Origin: Clostridia bacterium | GTDB taxonomy: Bacteria > Bacillota_A > Clostridia > Christensenellales > UBA1750 | Direction: 5' to 3' | Length of the DNA stretch: 17,573 nt | NCBI GenBank assembly: GCA_017413675.1 | Contig: JAFPSR010000073.1 | Span: 1-17,573 of the forward strand | Shown here: one piece after another, positions 1 to 6,528 of the stretch | How the letters are laid out: every line of letters begins with the position of its first letter | How positions within the stretch are numbered: the first letter of the stretch is position 1 | Notes under the pieces: model-generated | Told to the model about the DNA's origin: nothing | Seen by the model: the letters and a program-made list of their open reading frames with translations, nothing else | The model's database searches: none | Translations under genes and position numbers: made by a program

Positions 1-723
1 CCAGTGCATCTTCGCCCCGGTATGGTACAGCGGCGGGATGCAAAGGAAAATATCGTCTTTGGTCTGTCCGTGATGAGCCTGTTCCGTCAGACAGGCATGC
101 ATGAGGCTCAGGTGATTGTGCAGGATTGCTTTGGGGAATCCCGTCGTCCCGGACGAGAAATAGATAGCGGCATCATCTTCAGGGGTAAGGGCGATCCCCG
201 GATCATCCGATGAACAATCTGCTGTCAGCTCATTGTAATTATCCGCAAAAGTGGGGGTAATCCCGGGGCCGCAGTAAAGCAGCGTGCAGGTCAGGTCTTC
301 CGCGATCTCCTCCACGCGCCCTATGAATTCCGGGCCGAAAATCAAGATATCCACATCCGCCAGATTGGCACAGTACAGGATTTCATCCGAAGCATACCGG
401 AAATTCATGGGAACCGCCAGGGCGCCGCTCTTGAGTACACCGAAATAGATGGGCAGCCATTCCAGGCTGTTCATCATCAGGATCGCGATCTTATTGCCTT
501 TTCCGTAACCACGGGATCCCAGAAGGTTCGCCAGACGGTTTGCTTTCTCGTTGAATACCTGCCAGGTAATCTCGCGTCGATAATACCGTTCCCCCTGGGG
601 TTCTACGAGTTCGTTTTCCTTCCAGGTATGTCTGGTTTCATGCTGTTCGGGATTAATTTCAATCAAAGCAACCTCTTTCCCGTACAGCTGGGCATTGCGG
701 TTCAGAATGTCAGTAATAACCAT
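1..723 (-). CDS. AMP-forming acyl/aryl-CoA synthetase, N-terminal part (runs off the left edge)
   Basis: Adenylate-forming ligase that would activate a carboxylic acid with ATP and pass it to CoA in the cytoplasm. Only the first 241 residues are present. The phosphate-binding A3 motif YFSSGTTGFPK sits at residues 188-198, and the PPLYHTGAK segment at about 230-238 matches the next conserved block, so the visible part is intact. The catalytic C-terminal lid is outside the window. Start ATG at 723 is preceded by GGAG at a normal distance. The gene follows a T-box leader with a UAC specifier, which implies induction when charged tRNA-Tyr is scarce. From that I infer an aromatic acid (arylacetate or aryllactate type) as substrate, but the sequence alone does not fix it; a fatty acid or another acid is possible. 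The family is certain, the substrate is not. Confidence 0.88.
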   Translation of the reverse strand, partial: MVITDILNRNAQLYGKEVALIEINPEQHETRHTWKENELVEPQGERYYRREITWQVFNEKANRLANLLGSRGYGKGNKIAILMMNSLEWLPIYFGVLKSGALAVPMNFRYASDEILYCANLADVDILIFGPEFIGRVEEIAEDLTCTLLYCGPGITPTFADNYNELTADCSSDDPGIALTPEDDAAIYFSSGTTGFPKAILHNHLSLMHACLTEQAHHGQTKDDIFLCIPPLYHTGAKMHW

Positions 724-784
724 GTTCTGTCTCCTTTTCTCTCGGCATCTGCTTGCAGGGGCTGGCATCCCGGATAAATCAAAA

Positions 785-1056
785 GCCCCCCGGCCCAAAG
801 GCCAGAGGGCGATGGAAATCAGCGTTACCACCTCTGTCTGATCCCTGTCTCACGACAGGAATCCTCATAAGGTACGATTCCGAAGAATGATACCTCTGCA
901 CGATAACGGGTGCACCCGGCGCAGCCTACCAAATATTCTTCAGCCTGCAGCTCTCGGAATGTATTCCATCTTCCCCGTGTACTGCTTTTCACCCGACAGC
1001 AGCTCTCTGGACACGACGAAAAGATGTACTTCTTTCCGGTCACAGCCATTGCGATT
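785..1056 (-). promoter_or_regulatory. T-box leader (riboswitch), specifier UAC = tyrosine
   Basis: Read on the minus strand, all main T-box parts are visible. Stem I has base arms CGGAA (1034-1038) and TTCCG (955-959). The specifier loop carries AGTA (1027-1030) on its 5' side and GAATACA on its 3' side, with the specifier TAC at 963-961. The apical part carries AGAGAG (1003-1008) and a GGGTGAAA loop near 988-994. The stem III signature CGTTATC lies at 902-908. The T-box bulge AGGTGGTAACGC is at 822-833; its variable base is U, which fits the A discriminator of tRNA-Tyr. An 11-bp terminator (GCCCTCTGGCC at 810-800 with GGCCGGGGGGC at 795-785) is followed by TTTT. AGAGG before the bulge can pair with CCTCT of the terminator arm to form the antiterminator. 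Extra hairpins between stem III and the antiterminator are present. The target is the CoA-ligase gene starting at 723. Confidence 0.9.
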
Positions 1057-1062
1057 GACTGA

Positions 1063-1091
1063 AGCTTATCAGATTCTGTTTTACCTGTCAA
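1063..1091 (-). promoter_or_regulatory. Sigma-A promoter for the T-box/CoA-ligase transcript
   Basis: On the minus strand a perfect -35 TTGACA (1091-1086) is followed after 17 bases by TAAGCT (1068-1063). The -10 hexamer is poor, but it is preceded by TGA, giving an extended -10. Transcription would start near 1056, just ahead of T-box stem I. Confidence 0.7.
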
Positions 1092-1104
1092 GCCTCTTAA
1101 CAGG

Positions 1105-1134
1105 AAAATAAAAGGGAGGCATTGCATGCCTCCC
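1105..1134 (-). terminator. Intrinsic terminator of the sugar operon
   Basis: A perfect 9-bp stem, GGGAGGCAT with ATGCCTCCC and a 3-base loop (1134-1114), is followed on the minus strand by TTTTATTTT. It lies 22 bases after the Gfo/Idh stop codon and separates that transcript from the T-box promoter immediately downstream. Confidence 0.9.
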
Positions 1135-1155
1135 TGCCTGTTCGGATCATTCCCG

Positions 1156-2229
1156 TCAGACTTCAATCTCTACTTCATGGCCGGAAGCCGAAGACTTCAG
1201 GATTCCGTCGATGATGGCCTGGTTGTAGATGATCTGCGAGGTTGGAATCGGAGCAGGTTTCCCTTCCAGAACCGCATCCAGGAACGCGCGTACTTTCTGA
1301 CGGAACAGGTCTGTTTTCTGTTCCGGTTCCAGCGGAATCGGTTTGGAGGTCGGCTTTCCTTCCTCATCATTATAGTACAGTGTCAGATCTCCGGCCGTGC
1401 CGTCCCAGCACATGCCCGGTTTCCCCTGCACCTTCAGTCCGGCTTTGGTTCCCAGGAACAGGAAATCGCCCAGGGTATCCATATGCATTGCCCAGCTGAC
1501 TCTCCAGTCGAGCGTTACCCCGCCTTCCAGACGGATAAACGCCGATGCGAAATCATCATCAACTGTGAACCGGTCAGCTTCCTTGTAAAGTTCCGGATTC
1601 TTTCCGAAATAGGCGCTGCTTGTCGCGGATACGGTAAGCGGTTTCGGATATCCGATGGAGTTCAGGGCGAAATCCAGTCCATAACATCCGATATCTCCGA
1701 TCGCGCCGAATCCGGCCTTGTCTTTTTCAATGAAGGTTCTGCCCGGGATTCCGCGGAAACGTCCGCCGCCGACTACCACATAGTAAACCTTGCCCAGAAT
1801 CCCATCCTCGATGATCTTCTTGACCTGTTTCATATTGGTCCCGTAACGGGGCTGGAATCCAACGGAAAGGATTTTCCCGGATTCCTTCTCTGCCGCCATG
1901 ATGCTCTTTCCTTCTTCCAGAGTAACAGAAAGCGGTTTCTCCAGAAGGACATGTTTCCCGGACCGCAGAGCGGCTACGGCACAGGGTTCATGCTGCATAT
2001 TGTAGGTACATACCGATACTGCATCGATATCCGTGCGGGCACAAAGTTCTTCGCACGTTTCATAAGCGTCTGCCTCTGTCCAGCCAAACTCATCCAGGAA
2101 AGCGCGTGCCTTGCCCGGAATGATATCCGCACCGGCTACGACTTCCACATCGTCAAAAGACTTGTAGCACTGCGCATGCTTATGTGCAATGCCGCCGCAC
2201 CCGATAATTCCGATCCTGAGTTTCTTCAT
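1156..2229 (-). CDS. Gfo/Idh/MocA-family NAD(P)-dependent sugar oxidoreductase
   Basis: A 357-residue cytoplasmic dehydrogenase, normal length for the family. The Rossmann motif GCGGIA lies at residues 10-15, and the family motif EKP at 97-99 carries the catalytic lysine K98. The substrate-site motif GDIGCYGLD (residues 178-186) has Tyr183 where inositol dehydrogenases usually have His; Tyr is typical of the glucose-fructose oxidoreductase and xylose dehydrogenase branch. An upstream in-frame start at 2286 is possible, but the Rossmann strand begins at the ATG at 2229, which has AAAGGA upstream. It lies 99 bases after the GH31 gene and has its own promoter-like sequence in that gap. Oxidation of a sugar released by the GH31 enzyme is inference; many relatives act on other polyols, and some have no known substrate. 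Confidence 0.88.
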   Translation of the reverse strand: MKKLRIGIIGCGGIAHKHAQCYKSFDDVEVVAGADIIPGKARAFLDEFGWTEADAYETCEELCARTDIDAVSVCTYNMQHEPCAVAALRSGKHVLLEKPLSVTLEEGKSIMAAEKESGKILSVGFQPRYGTNMKQVKKIIEDGILGKVYYVVVGGGRFRGIPGRTFIEKDKAGFGAIGDIGCYGLDFALNSIGYPKPLTVSATSSAYFGKNPELYKEADRFTVDDDFASAFIRLEGGVTLDWRVSWAMHMDTLGDFLFLGTKAGLKVQGKPGMCWDGTAGDLTLYYNDEEGKPTSKPIPLEPEQKTDLFRQKVRAFLDAVLEGKPAPIPTSQIIYNQAIIDGILKSSASGHEVEIEV

Positions 2230-2276
2230 TGGATAGTTCCATCCTTTCCGTAAACGACATTTCGTTTCCTGTCTAG

Positions 2277-2305
2277 AGTAAAACACGCAGCCCGTTGAAA
2301 GTCAA
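2277..2305 (-). promoter_or_regulatory. Probable internal promoter before the Gfo/Idh gene
   Basis: On the minus strand TTGACT (2305-2300), a 17-base spacer and TTTACT (2282-2277) are preceded by TGT, giving an extended -10. It lies in the 99-base gap between the GH31 stop and the Gfo/Idh start, so the dehydrogenase may be expressed both by read-through and on its own. Confidence 0.6.
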
Positions 2306-2328
2306 TCCGGTTGATGCAGGAAAAGCGA

Positions 2329-4344
2329 CTAAATATTCACTTCAGCTCCCTGTCTTACAAAGAGCGGAATTACATCCAGCGTAGCCTTTGCATCCACTAC
2401 CTGCCCACCGGCGTATACTTTCCCGGTTGCAACTTCCCTCCAGGTTTCCCCTTCCGGCAGATACACCTTCTTTTCCACCGTACCGGCTTGGAAAACCGGG
2501 GATACCAGGATATCATCCCCGAACATATAGGTGTCCTCATGGGCAATACTCTGCGGATCCTCCGGGTAAGCAAAGAACAGCGGACGGATAACCAGCATGC
2601 CGGTTTCATGCGCCTGTCCCATGGTCTTTTTGATGTACGGGCGAAGTTGTTCCCGCAGCAGAATATACTTCTTCAGGATTTCATAGTTATCCTCACCGAA
2701 AGACCAGATTTCGTTTCCGGATCCGGTCCCGAACTGCGGATTCCCTTTTTCATCCTTATAGCTCATTCCGGGATGCGGCCAGTGCGGCAGACGTTCCCCG
2801 TGCAGACGGAAGATCGGAAGGAATGCGCCCATTTCAAACCAGCGAACCAGCAATTCCCGGAAGGCGGGATCCTCCGTATACCCCCCGATGAATCCCCCGA
2901 TATCACAGGTCCACCACGGGATTCCCGACACCGACGCTGACAAACCTGCGCAAAGCTGTTCCCGCAGTGTCCGCCAGGAAGAATAGACATCCCCGGACCA
3001 GAGTAATGTCCCGAAGCGCTGGCTTCCCGCCCAGGCGCAGCGGACCAGGTTGACTACCTTATCCATGCCCGCTTCTGTCATCCCGTCATAGAATGCCTTG
3101 GAATAGTAAATCGGATAAATATTTGCAACCTGCGCCCCGGGGCCCAGATTGAAACGAACGTTTTCCATATCGTTGGAAGCCGTTTCCGGTTCCGCTTCAT
3201 CGAGCCAGAACAGGTCTATCCCACGATCGAAATAATTCTTCTTTGCTGCAGACCAGACCAGTTTCCGCGCACCCGGATGGGTGGAATCAAAATAGGTCGT
3301 ATAGCCCATAAAGGTGCTGTACAGGCTTCCGTGGTCCCCTTCGAGCAGGCCTCCCATTTCCTTCAGTGCTGCATTGTTTTCCGAGGCAACATCCACGGTC
3401 GGCCAGATGGAAACCATCAGCTTAATTCCCATATCGTTCAGCTCCCGGATCATTGCATCCGGATCCGGCCAGCAGACAGGATCGAATTTCCAATCCCCCT
3501 GCTTGGTCCAGTGGAAGAAATCGATAACGATGACATCCAGTGGGATCCCGCGTCTGTGATATTCCCGGGCCACAGACAGGAGTTCTTCCTGGGTGCGGTA
3601 CCGCAGTTTGCACTGCCAGAATCCCATGACATCATCCCGCAGCATCGGGACACGGCCCGTGACAGCCGTATAGTTCTCCTGGATCTGGGCCGGCGTATCC
3701 CCTGCCGTAATCCAGTAATCCAGCTGATCGGTAACGTCCGCCACCCATTCCGTGCGGTTATATCCCAGCGTCACACGTCCCATGGCCGGATTGTTCCACA
3801 GAAAACCGTATCCGCGGGTAGAGGTCATAAACGGGATGGATGCCTGGGAATTTCTCTGGGACAGGTCCAGCGTCAGTCCCTTCCGATCCAACTGCTTCTC
3901 CTGATACTGGCCAAGGCCATACAGGTGTTCATCATCATACGCTTCAAAATACGCCGTTACTTTCCATGCTCCTCCCAGGATCGGCTTAAACTGACGCGCG
4001 TTGTAGTTCAAGGGGACGCTGTATTGTGTCAGATCCCTGCGGTTTCTCCAGTATTCCCGGGTCAGTTCCTTCCCGTCCTGGTTATAGAAGAAGATATACC
4101 CGTGTCTGTCAATAACAGCCTGGATTTTCCCGTTGCGGATCGATACAGACCCATCCTCCCCTTCAGCCATCTCCGGTACGATCCCCTCCGGTTTCGGAAG
4201 AAGCGCCCAATCCTTTTCGGTATCCACCGCAGAGTTGTACGATACCCGGATCCGTAGACTGTCCTTTCCCCAGGGTTCGATCCGGATTTTTTCCCTGCCG
4301 TTCTGGTAGGTGAGAATTCCGTTCTCTGTTTCCCGTATAGCCAT
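2329..4344 (-). CDS. Glycoside hydrolase family 31, alpha-xylosidase/alpha-glucosidase type
   Basis: A 671-residue retaining alpha-glycosidase. After an N-terminal beta-sandwich region (about 1-215) comes the (beta/alpha)8 barrel. The nucleophile motif FWLDEAEPE places the catalytic Asp at residue 382. The acid/base motif WSGDVYSSW places Asp at residue 452, 70 residues later, as usual in GH31. The WLDxxEPE form resembles the alpha-xylosidase branch (the E. coli YicI and Sulfolobus XylS neighbourhood) more than the DMNEP form of plain alpha-glucosidases. No signal peptide is seen, so it likely acts in the cytoplasm on imported oligosaccharides. GGAG sits 8 bases before ATG 4344; the GTG at 4353 overlaps that site and is rejected as the start. 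It is flanked by a HAD hydrolase and a sugar dehydrogenase in one operon. No transporter is in view. The family is certain; specificity (xylose or glucose) is inferred from motif style. Confidence 0.93.
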   Translation of the reverse strand: MAIRETENGILTYQNGREKIRIEPWGKDSLRIRVSYNSAVDTEKDWALLPKPEGIVPEMAEGEDGSVSIRNGKIQAVIDRHGYIFFYNQDGKELTREYWRNRRDLTQYSVPLNYNARQFKPILGGAWKVTAYFEAYDDEHLYGLGQYQEKQLDRKGLTLDLSQRNSQASIPFMTSTRGYGFLWNNPAMGRVTLGYNRTEWVADVTDQLDYWITAGDTPAQIQENYTAVTGRVPMLRDDVMGFWQCKLRYRTQEELLSVAREYHRRGIPLDVIVIDFFHWTKQGDWKFDPVCWPDPDAMIRELNDMGIKLMVSIWPTVDVASENNAALKEMGGLLEGDHGSLYSTFMGYTTYFDSTHPGARKLVWSAAKKNYFDRGIDLFWLDEAEPETASNDMENVRFNLGPGAQVANIYPIYYSKAFYDGMTEAGMDKVVNLVRCAWAGSQRFGTLLWSGDVYSSWRTLREQLCAGLSASVSGIPWWTCDIGGFIGGYTEDPAFRELLVRWFEMGAFLPIFRLHGERLPHWPHPGMSYKDEKGNPQFGTGSGNEIWSFGEDNYEILKKYILLREQLRPYIKKTMGQAHETGMLVIRPLFFAYPEDPQSIAHEDTYMFGDDILVSPVFQAGTVEKKVYLPEGETWREVATGKVYAGGQVVDAKATLDVIPLFVRQGAEVNI

Positions 4345-4410
4345 ATGCTTCACTCCTTTATTTCGTTCCTTGTTCCGTCCATAGACAGATTCCTTCCCGT
4401 TTATTCCAAT

Positions 4411-4441
4411 ACGGCTTATCTGCCGGTGTTACGGCAGCCGT
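4411..4441 (-). other. Intercistronic stem-loop around the HAD stop codon
   Basis: CTGCCG (4420-4425) and CGGCAG (4432-4437) form a 6-bp stem whose loop holds the TAA stop of the HAD gene. ACGG (4411-4414) and CCGT (4438-4441) can extend it beyond a bulge. No U-tract follows on either strand, so it is not a normal terminator. It may affect mRNA decay or translation of the downstream GH31 gene. Confidence 0.45.
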
Positions 4442-5115
4442 ATGAGTACCCTTTCCAGTTCCGACAGGGACCGGATCACCGCGTCCGGCATAATCTGTGT
4501 GTCTTCAGTCCAGGTATTCCCTTTCCGATCCAGAAACACAGCCTTCATCCCTGCCTTTTTCGGCCCGATAACGTCTTCTCCCGGGCTGTCACCTACAAAC
4601 AGGCATTCTTCTGCCTTCCATCCTGTCCGTTCCAGAATCCCCATATAGAAACGGGGATCCGGCTTATAGCACTGCAGGCTCTCGGAAGTATAGAGAAAGG
4701 CTATTTTTATGCTGTTCTGCCCGAGATAATACGAAATGGAATCGTTGTCCGTTGTGGACCCGACTGCATAGTCGATTCCCCGGTCTGACAGCATCCGGAG
4801 AACCGGACGGACATCCGGATACAGCGGACGGTATCCGAACAGGGAACGGATCATTGGCTCAACTTCCAAAGCCGCATCCGCATCGATCCCATAATCTGCG
4901 AAGACCTCTCCCAGGCTTACCGTGAACCATTCTTTTTCCGTACGGAACGGCTCTCCAAGCATATGTTCCTTTTTCTTTCTCTTCCAGATTGTATAGAATT
5001 CCCGCGGATCCGCTCCACACCGGATCCTTCTCAGGATTTCCCGGACAGCATCCAGGGATCCCGTACCGGTATCTATCAGTGTACCGAAACAGTCGAATAT
5101 CACATGCCTGATCAT
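4429..5115 (-). CDS. HAD-superfamily hydrolase (subfamily IA)
   Basis: A 228-residue soluble haloacid-dehalogenase-fold enzyme. Motif I is FDCFGTLID with nucleophile Asp8. Motif II is the Ser/Thr in AVGSTTDN (about residue 119-126), motif III the Lys in YKPDP, and motif IV is FVGDSPGEDV. An alpha-helical cap lies between motifs I and II. The second Asp of the phosphatase signature DxDGT is replaced by Phe10, a pattern shared with 2-haloacid dehalogenase-like members and many uncharacterised clostridial HAD proteins, so phosphatase activity should not be assumed. Start ATG 5115 has AGGA six bases upstream. It is the first gene of the unit containing GH31 and Gfo/Idh, with an 84-base gap to GH31. 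A sugar-phosphate phosphatase role is suggested by context only. Confidence 0.87.
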   Translation of the reverse strand: MIRHVIFDCFGTLIDTGTGSLDAVREILRRIRCGADPREFYTIWKRKKKEHMLGEPFRTEKEWFTVSLGEVFADYGIDADAALEVEPMIRSLFGYRPLYPDVRPVLRMLSDRGIDYAVGSTTDNDSISYYLGQNSIKIAFLYTSESLQCYKPDPRFYMGILERTGWKAEECLFVGDSPGEDVIGPKKAGMKAVFLDRKGNTWTEDTQIMPDAVIRSLSELERVLIRLP

Positions 5116-5160
5116 ACCGTTTCCTGCTGTCTCCTGTTTTACAAGCCATCTTCTTTTTAT

Positions 5161-5189
5161 ATTTTATCAGATAAGGTTTAGGTGGTAAA
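5161..5189 (-). promoter_or_regulatory. Promoter of the HAD-GH31-Gfo/Idh operon
   Basis: On the minus strand TTTACC (5189-5184), a 17-base spacer and TAAAAT (5166-5161) are preceded by TGA, an extended -10. It is the only good promoter between the upstream terminator at 5209-5258 and the HAD start at 5115. Confidence 0.65.
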
Positions 5190-5208
5190 CCCGGGTGCGA
5201 AAACCTGT

Positions 5209-5258
5209 AAAAAAGCGCCGGGGAGAGGCGTTTCACAGACAGGAGCCTCTCTCCGGCG
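5209..5258 (-). terminator. Intrinsic terminator after the DUF3021 gene
   Basis: A 14-base GC-rich stem (CGCCGGAGAGAGGC at 5258-5245 with GCCTCTCCCCGGCG at 5229-5216, one mismatch) is followed by CTTTTTT on the minus strand. It ends the LytTR-DUF3021 transcript. Confidence 0.9.
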
Positions 5259-5309
5259 TTGATTGGCATTTGATTATGAATGACATACGTCACGCAGATG
5301 AAACAGCTG

Positions 5310-5756
5310 TTATTGCTGTCTTTGCTCCAACTTCTGATTGATTCGATCAGCCAGCTTTTTTTGATGGCAGTAGGTCAAAACCGCAATAACAGAAGCAGTC
5401 AGGAGCATGGAAAGGATTGCCAGCAGGGCAGGAAGCCAACCTCGGTCTCTGGGGATCCATCCGGCCAGGAAAGAAATCACCAGCATCACGGTACATCCGA
5501 TCACCATGTGTATTGCAATCTGCACCGGGCGGCTCAATTTTTCATTTACGTAAACAATACTTGGCAAACCAAAACCGAAGCCGACCCCCAAACTGCACAG
5601 TGCCATTTTTGTGACCATATACCCGGATACGGAATAGGCACCGCCCATGTTCAGGTCGGCGATAAGGGAGCCGAGCAGGAACAGAAACGAAGAGATTGCC
5701 ACGGTCGTTTTCGTGCGCTGCATCACGAACGCGACGTTTTCTTTCCTTTTTTTCAT
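5310..5756 (-). CDS. DUF3021-family integral membrane protein
   Basis: A 148-residue protein with four predicted membrane segments (about residues 17-35, 48-70, 78-101 and 107-129), a charged N-terminus (MKKRKEN) and a basic, glutamine-rich C-terminal tail. This shape and its place 11 bases after a stand-alone LytTR regulator match the DUF3021 family. In Firmicutes such membrane proteins are paired with LytTR factors and, in related LytTR regulatory systems such as HdrRM and BrsRM of streptococci, act as membrane inhibitors of the regulator. Its AGGAGG site overlaps the stop codon of the LytTR gene, so translation is probably coupled. The signal sensed and the target genes are unknown. Confidence 0.85.
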   Translation of the reverse strand: MKKRKENVAFVMQRTKTTVAISSFLFLLGSLIADLNMGGAYSVSGYMVTKMALCSLGVGFGFGLPSIVYVNEKLSRPVQIAIHMVIGCTVMLVISFLAGWIPRDRGWLPALLAILSMLLTASVIAVLTYCHQKKLADRINQKLEQRQQ

Positions 5757-5767
5757 GATTTGTCCTC

Positions 5768-6202
5768 CTATAATCCTAAATATCTTTTGAGATCCGGCAG
5801 GTATTTTCTGGAAACATAATCAGAAAGGCCATTTTTCATCTTCAATAGCAAGCTGCCTCCGAACCCTGCTTCCACGCTCTGAATGTAGGAAAGGTTCACA
5901 GCACATGCCTTGGATATCTGCAGAAAACTGTCACCCAGTTGATCCAGTAACTCATACAGCCTCTTTCGGGAGCTGAAGCTGTCCTGGCGGGTGCAGATCT
6001 TCGTTTCACCGCCTTCCACACGTACCATATAGATGTCCTGCGGCGTGAGCAGAATGGTTCGTTCGTTTTGCTCTGCCAGAACCGGACCGCTTCTAGCCTG
6101 CAGGATATCCAGGGCACGTTGGATTTCCGGAGTCATTCGATCCGTATAAATAACCACTCGCGGCGGTGTGTATTCCGGCGCTACTTCAATCTTGACCAGC
6201 AT
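5768..6202 (-). CDS. LytTR-domain transcriptional regulator without receiver domain
   Basis: A 144-residue DNA-binding protein. The C-terminal 100 residues are a LytTR domain: ILLTPQDIYMVRVEGGETKI, then SSRKRLYELLDQLG, FLQISKACAVNLSYIQSVE and SDYVSRKYLPDLKRYLG. The N-terminal 40 residues (EVAPEYTPPRVVIYT) are a short alpha/beta extension seen in LytTR proteins partnered with DUF3021, not a phosphoacceptor receiver. The frame stays open upstream to 6442, but that stretch runs through a terminator at 6411-6450 and lacks family similarity. ATG 6202 follows GGGAG at normal distance and begins the recognised protein. It is co-transcribed with the DUF3021 membrane partner. Autoregulation is common for such pairs. 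The nearby lrgAB operon is a possible target because LytTR regulators control lrgAB in staphylococci, but that is inference. Confidence 0.88.
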   Translation of the reverse strand: MLVKIEVAPEYTPPRVVIYTDRMTPEIQRALDILQARSGPVLAEQNERTILLTPQDIYMVRVEGGETKICTRQDSFSSRKRLYELLDQLGDSFLQISKACAVNLSYIQSVEAGFGGSLLLKMKNGLSDYVSRKYLPDLKRYLGL

Positions 6203-6248
6203 AAGAGATCTCCCTTCCTGTTGAGTGCACTTCGATGAAGCTGAGAAC

Positions 6249-6254
6249 AGTATA
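6249..6254 (-). promoter_or_regulatory. Possible -10 element of the LytTR-DUF3021 operon
   Basis: TATACT on the minus strand (6254-6249) lies about 47 bases before the LytTR start. No clear -35 is found at 16-18 bases, which would suit an activator-dependent or autoregulated promoter. The 6203-6410 stretch holds no gene; it contains this element and a nested dyad at 6284-6329. Confidence 0.4.
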
Positions 6255-6283
6255 AACAAAGAACGGCTTTTTATCATCTCTTT

Positions 6284-6329
6284 GGAGCTAAGTGGCTGAT
6301 TTCTGCAGGTAAAATGCAGGAATAGCTCC
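6284..6329 (-). repeat. Nested inverted repeat upstream of the LytTR promoter
   Basis: On the minus strand GGAGCTA (6329-6323) and TAGCTCC (6290-6284) form a 7-bp dyad. Inside it CTGCA (6319-6315) and TGCAG (6307-6303) form a second one. It sits some 30-75 bases upstream of the possible -10, where an operator would be placed. It does not match the direct-repeat form of known LytTR sites. Confidence 0.4.
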
Positions 6330-6410
6330 ACAAAAGCAGAACATGGCAGACGGCTCCCCTGTCTATAGTCATAGCGATTATCAGATTCTGACCCACCCAA
6401 ACCCTGGATA

Positions 6411-6450
6411 ATAGAAAAAACGGCCGTGACCATCATCGTCATGACCGTTT
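6411..6450 (-). terminator. Intrinsic terminator after the MATE gene
   Basis: AAACGGTCATGAC (6450-6438) pairs with GTCACGGCCGTTT (6430-6418) across a 7-base loop, with one mismatch and one G-U pair. TTTTTTCTATT follows on the minus strand. It lies about 80 bases after the MATE stop codon. Confidence 0.85.
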
Positions 6451-6528
6451 CTATCTTCTAAGGTGATTTTTGCCTGTCTCAAAGCGCCTTTCCTGCGGAT
6501 AGTACCCTAAAAGTGTTTTTTATTCTAA

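Noticed and set aside
825..1166. An open frame of 113 codons on the minus strand
   Set aside because: It runs through the Gfo/Idh terminator, the promoter and the whole T-box leader. It has no ribosome site and resembles no protein.
1126..2253. A 375-codon plus-strand frame opposite the Gfo/Idh gene
   Set aside because: The minus-strand frame has Rossmann and EKP motifs. The plus-strand reading is Phe/Pro/Arg-rich antisense text without start signals.
3277..4257. A 326-codon plus-strand frame opposite the GH31 gene
   Set aside because: It is the antisense of a clear GH31 enzyme. Long antisense frames are common here because of codon bias.
6203..6442. An N-terminal extension of the LytTR protein
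   Set aside because: The extension reads through the MATE terminator at 6411-6450, while ATG 6202 has a good ribosome site and gives the usual length.
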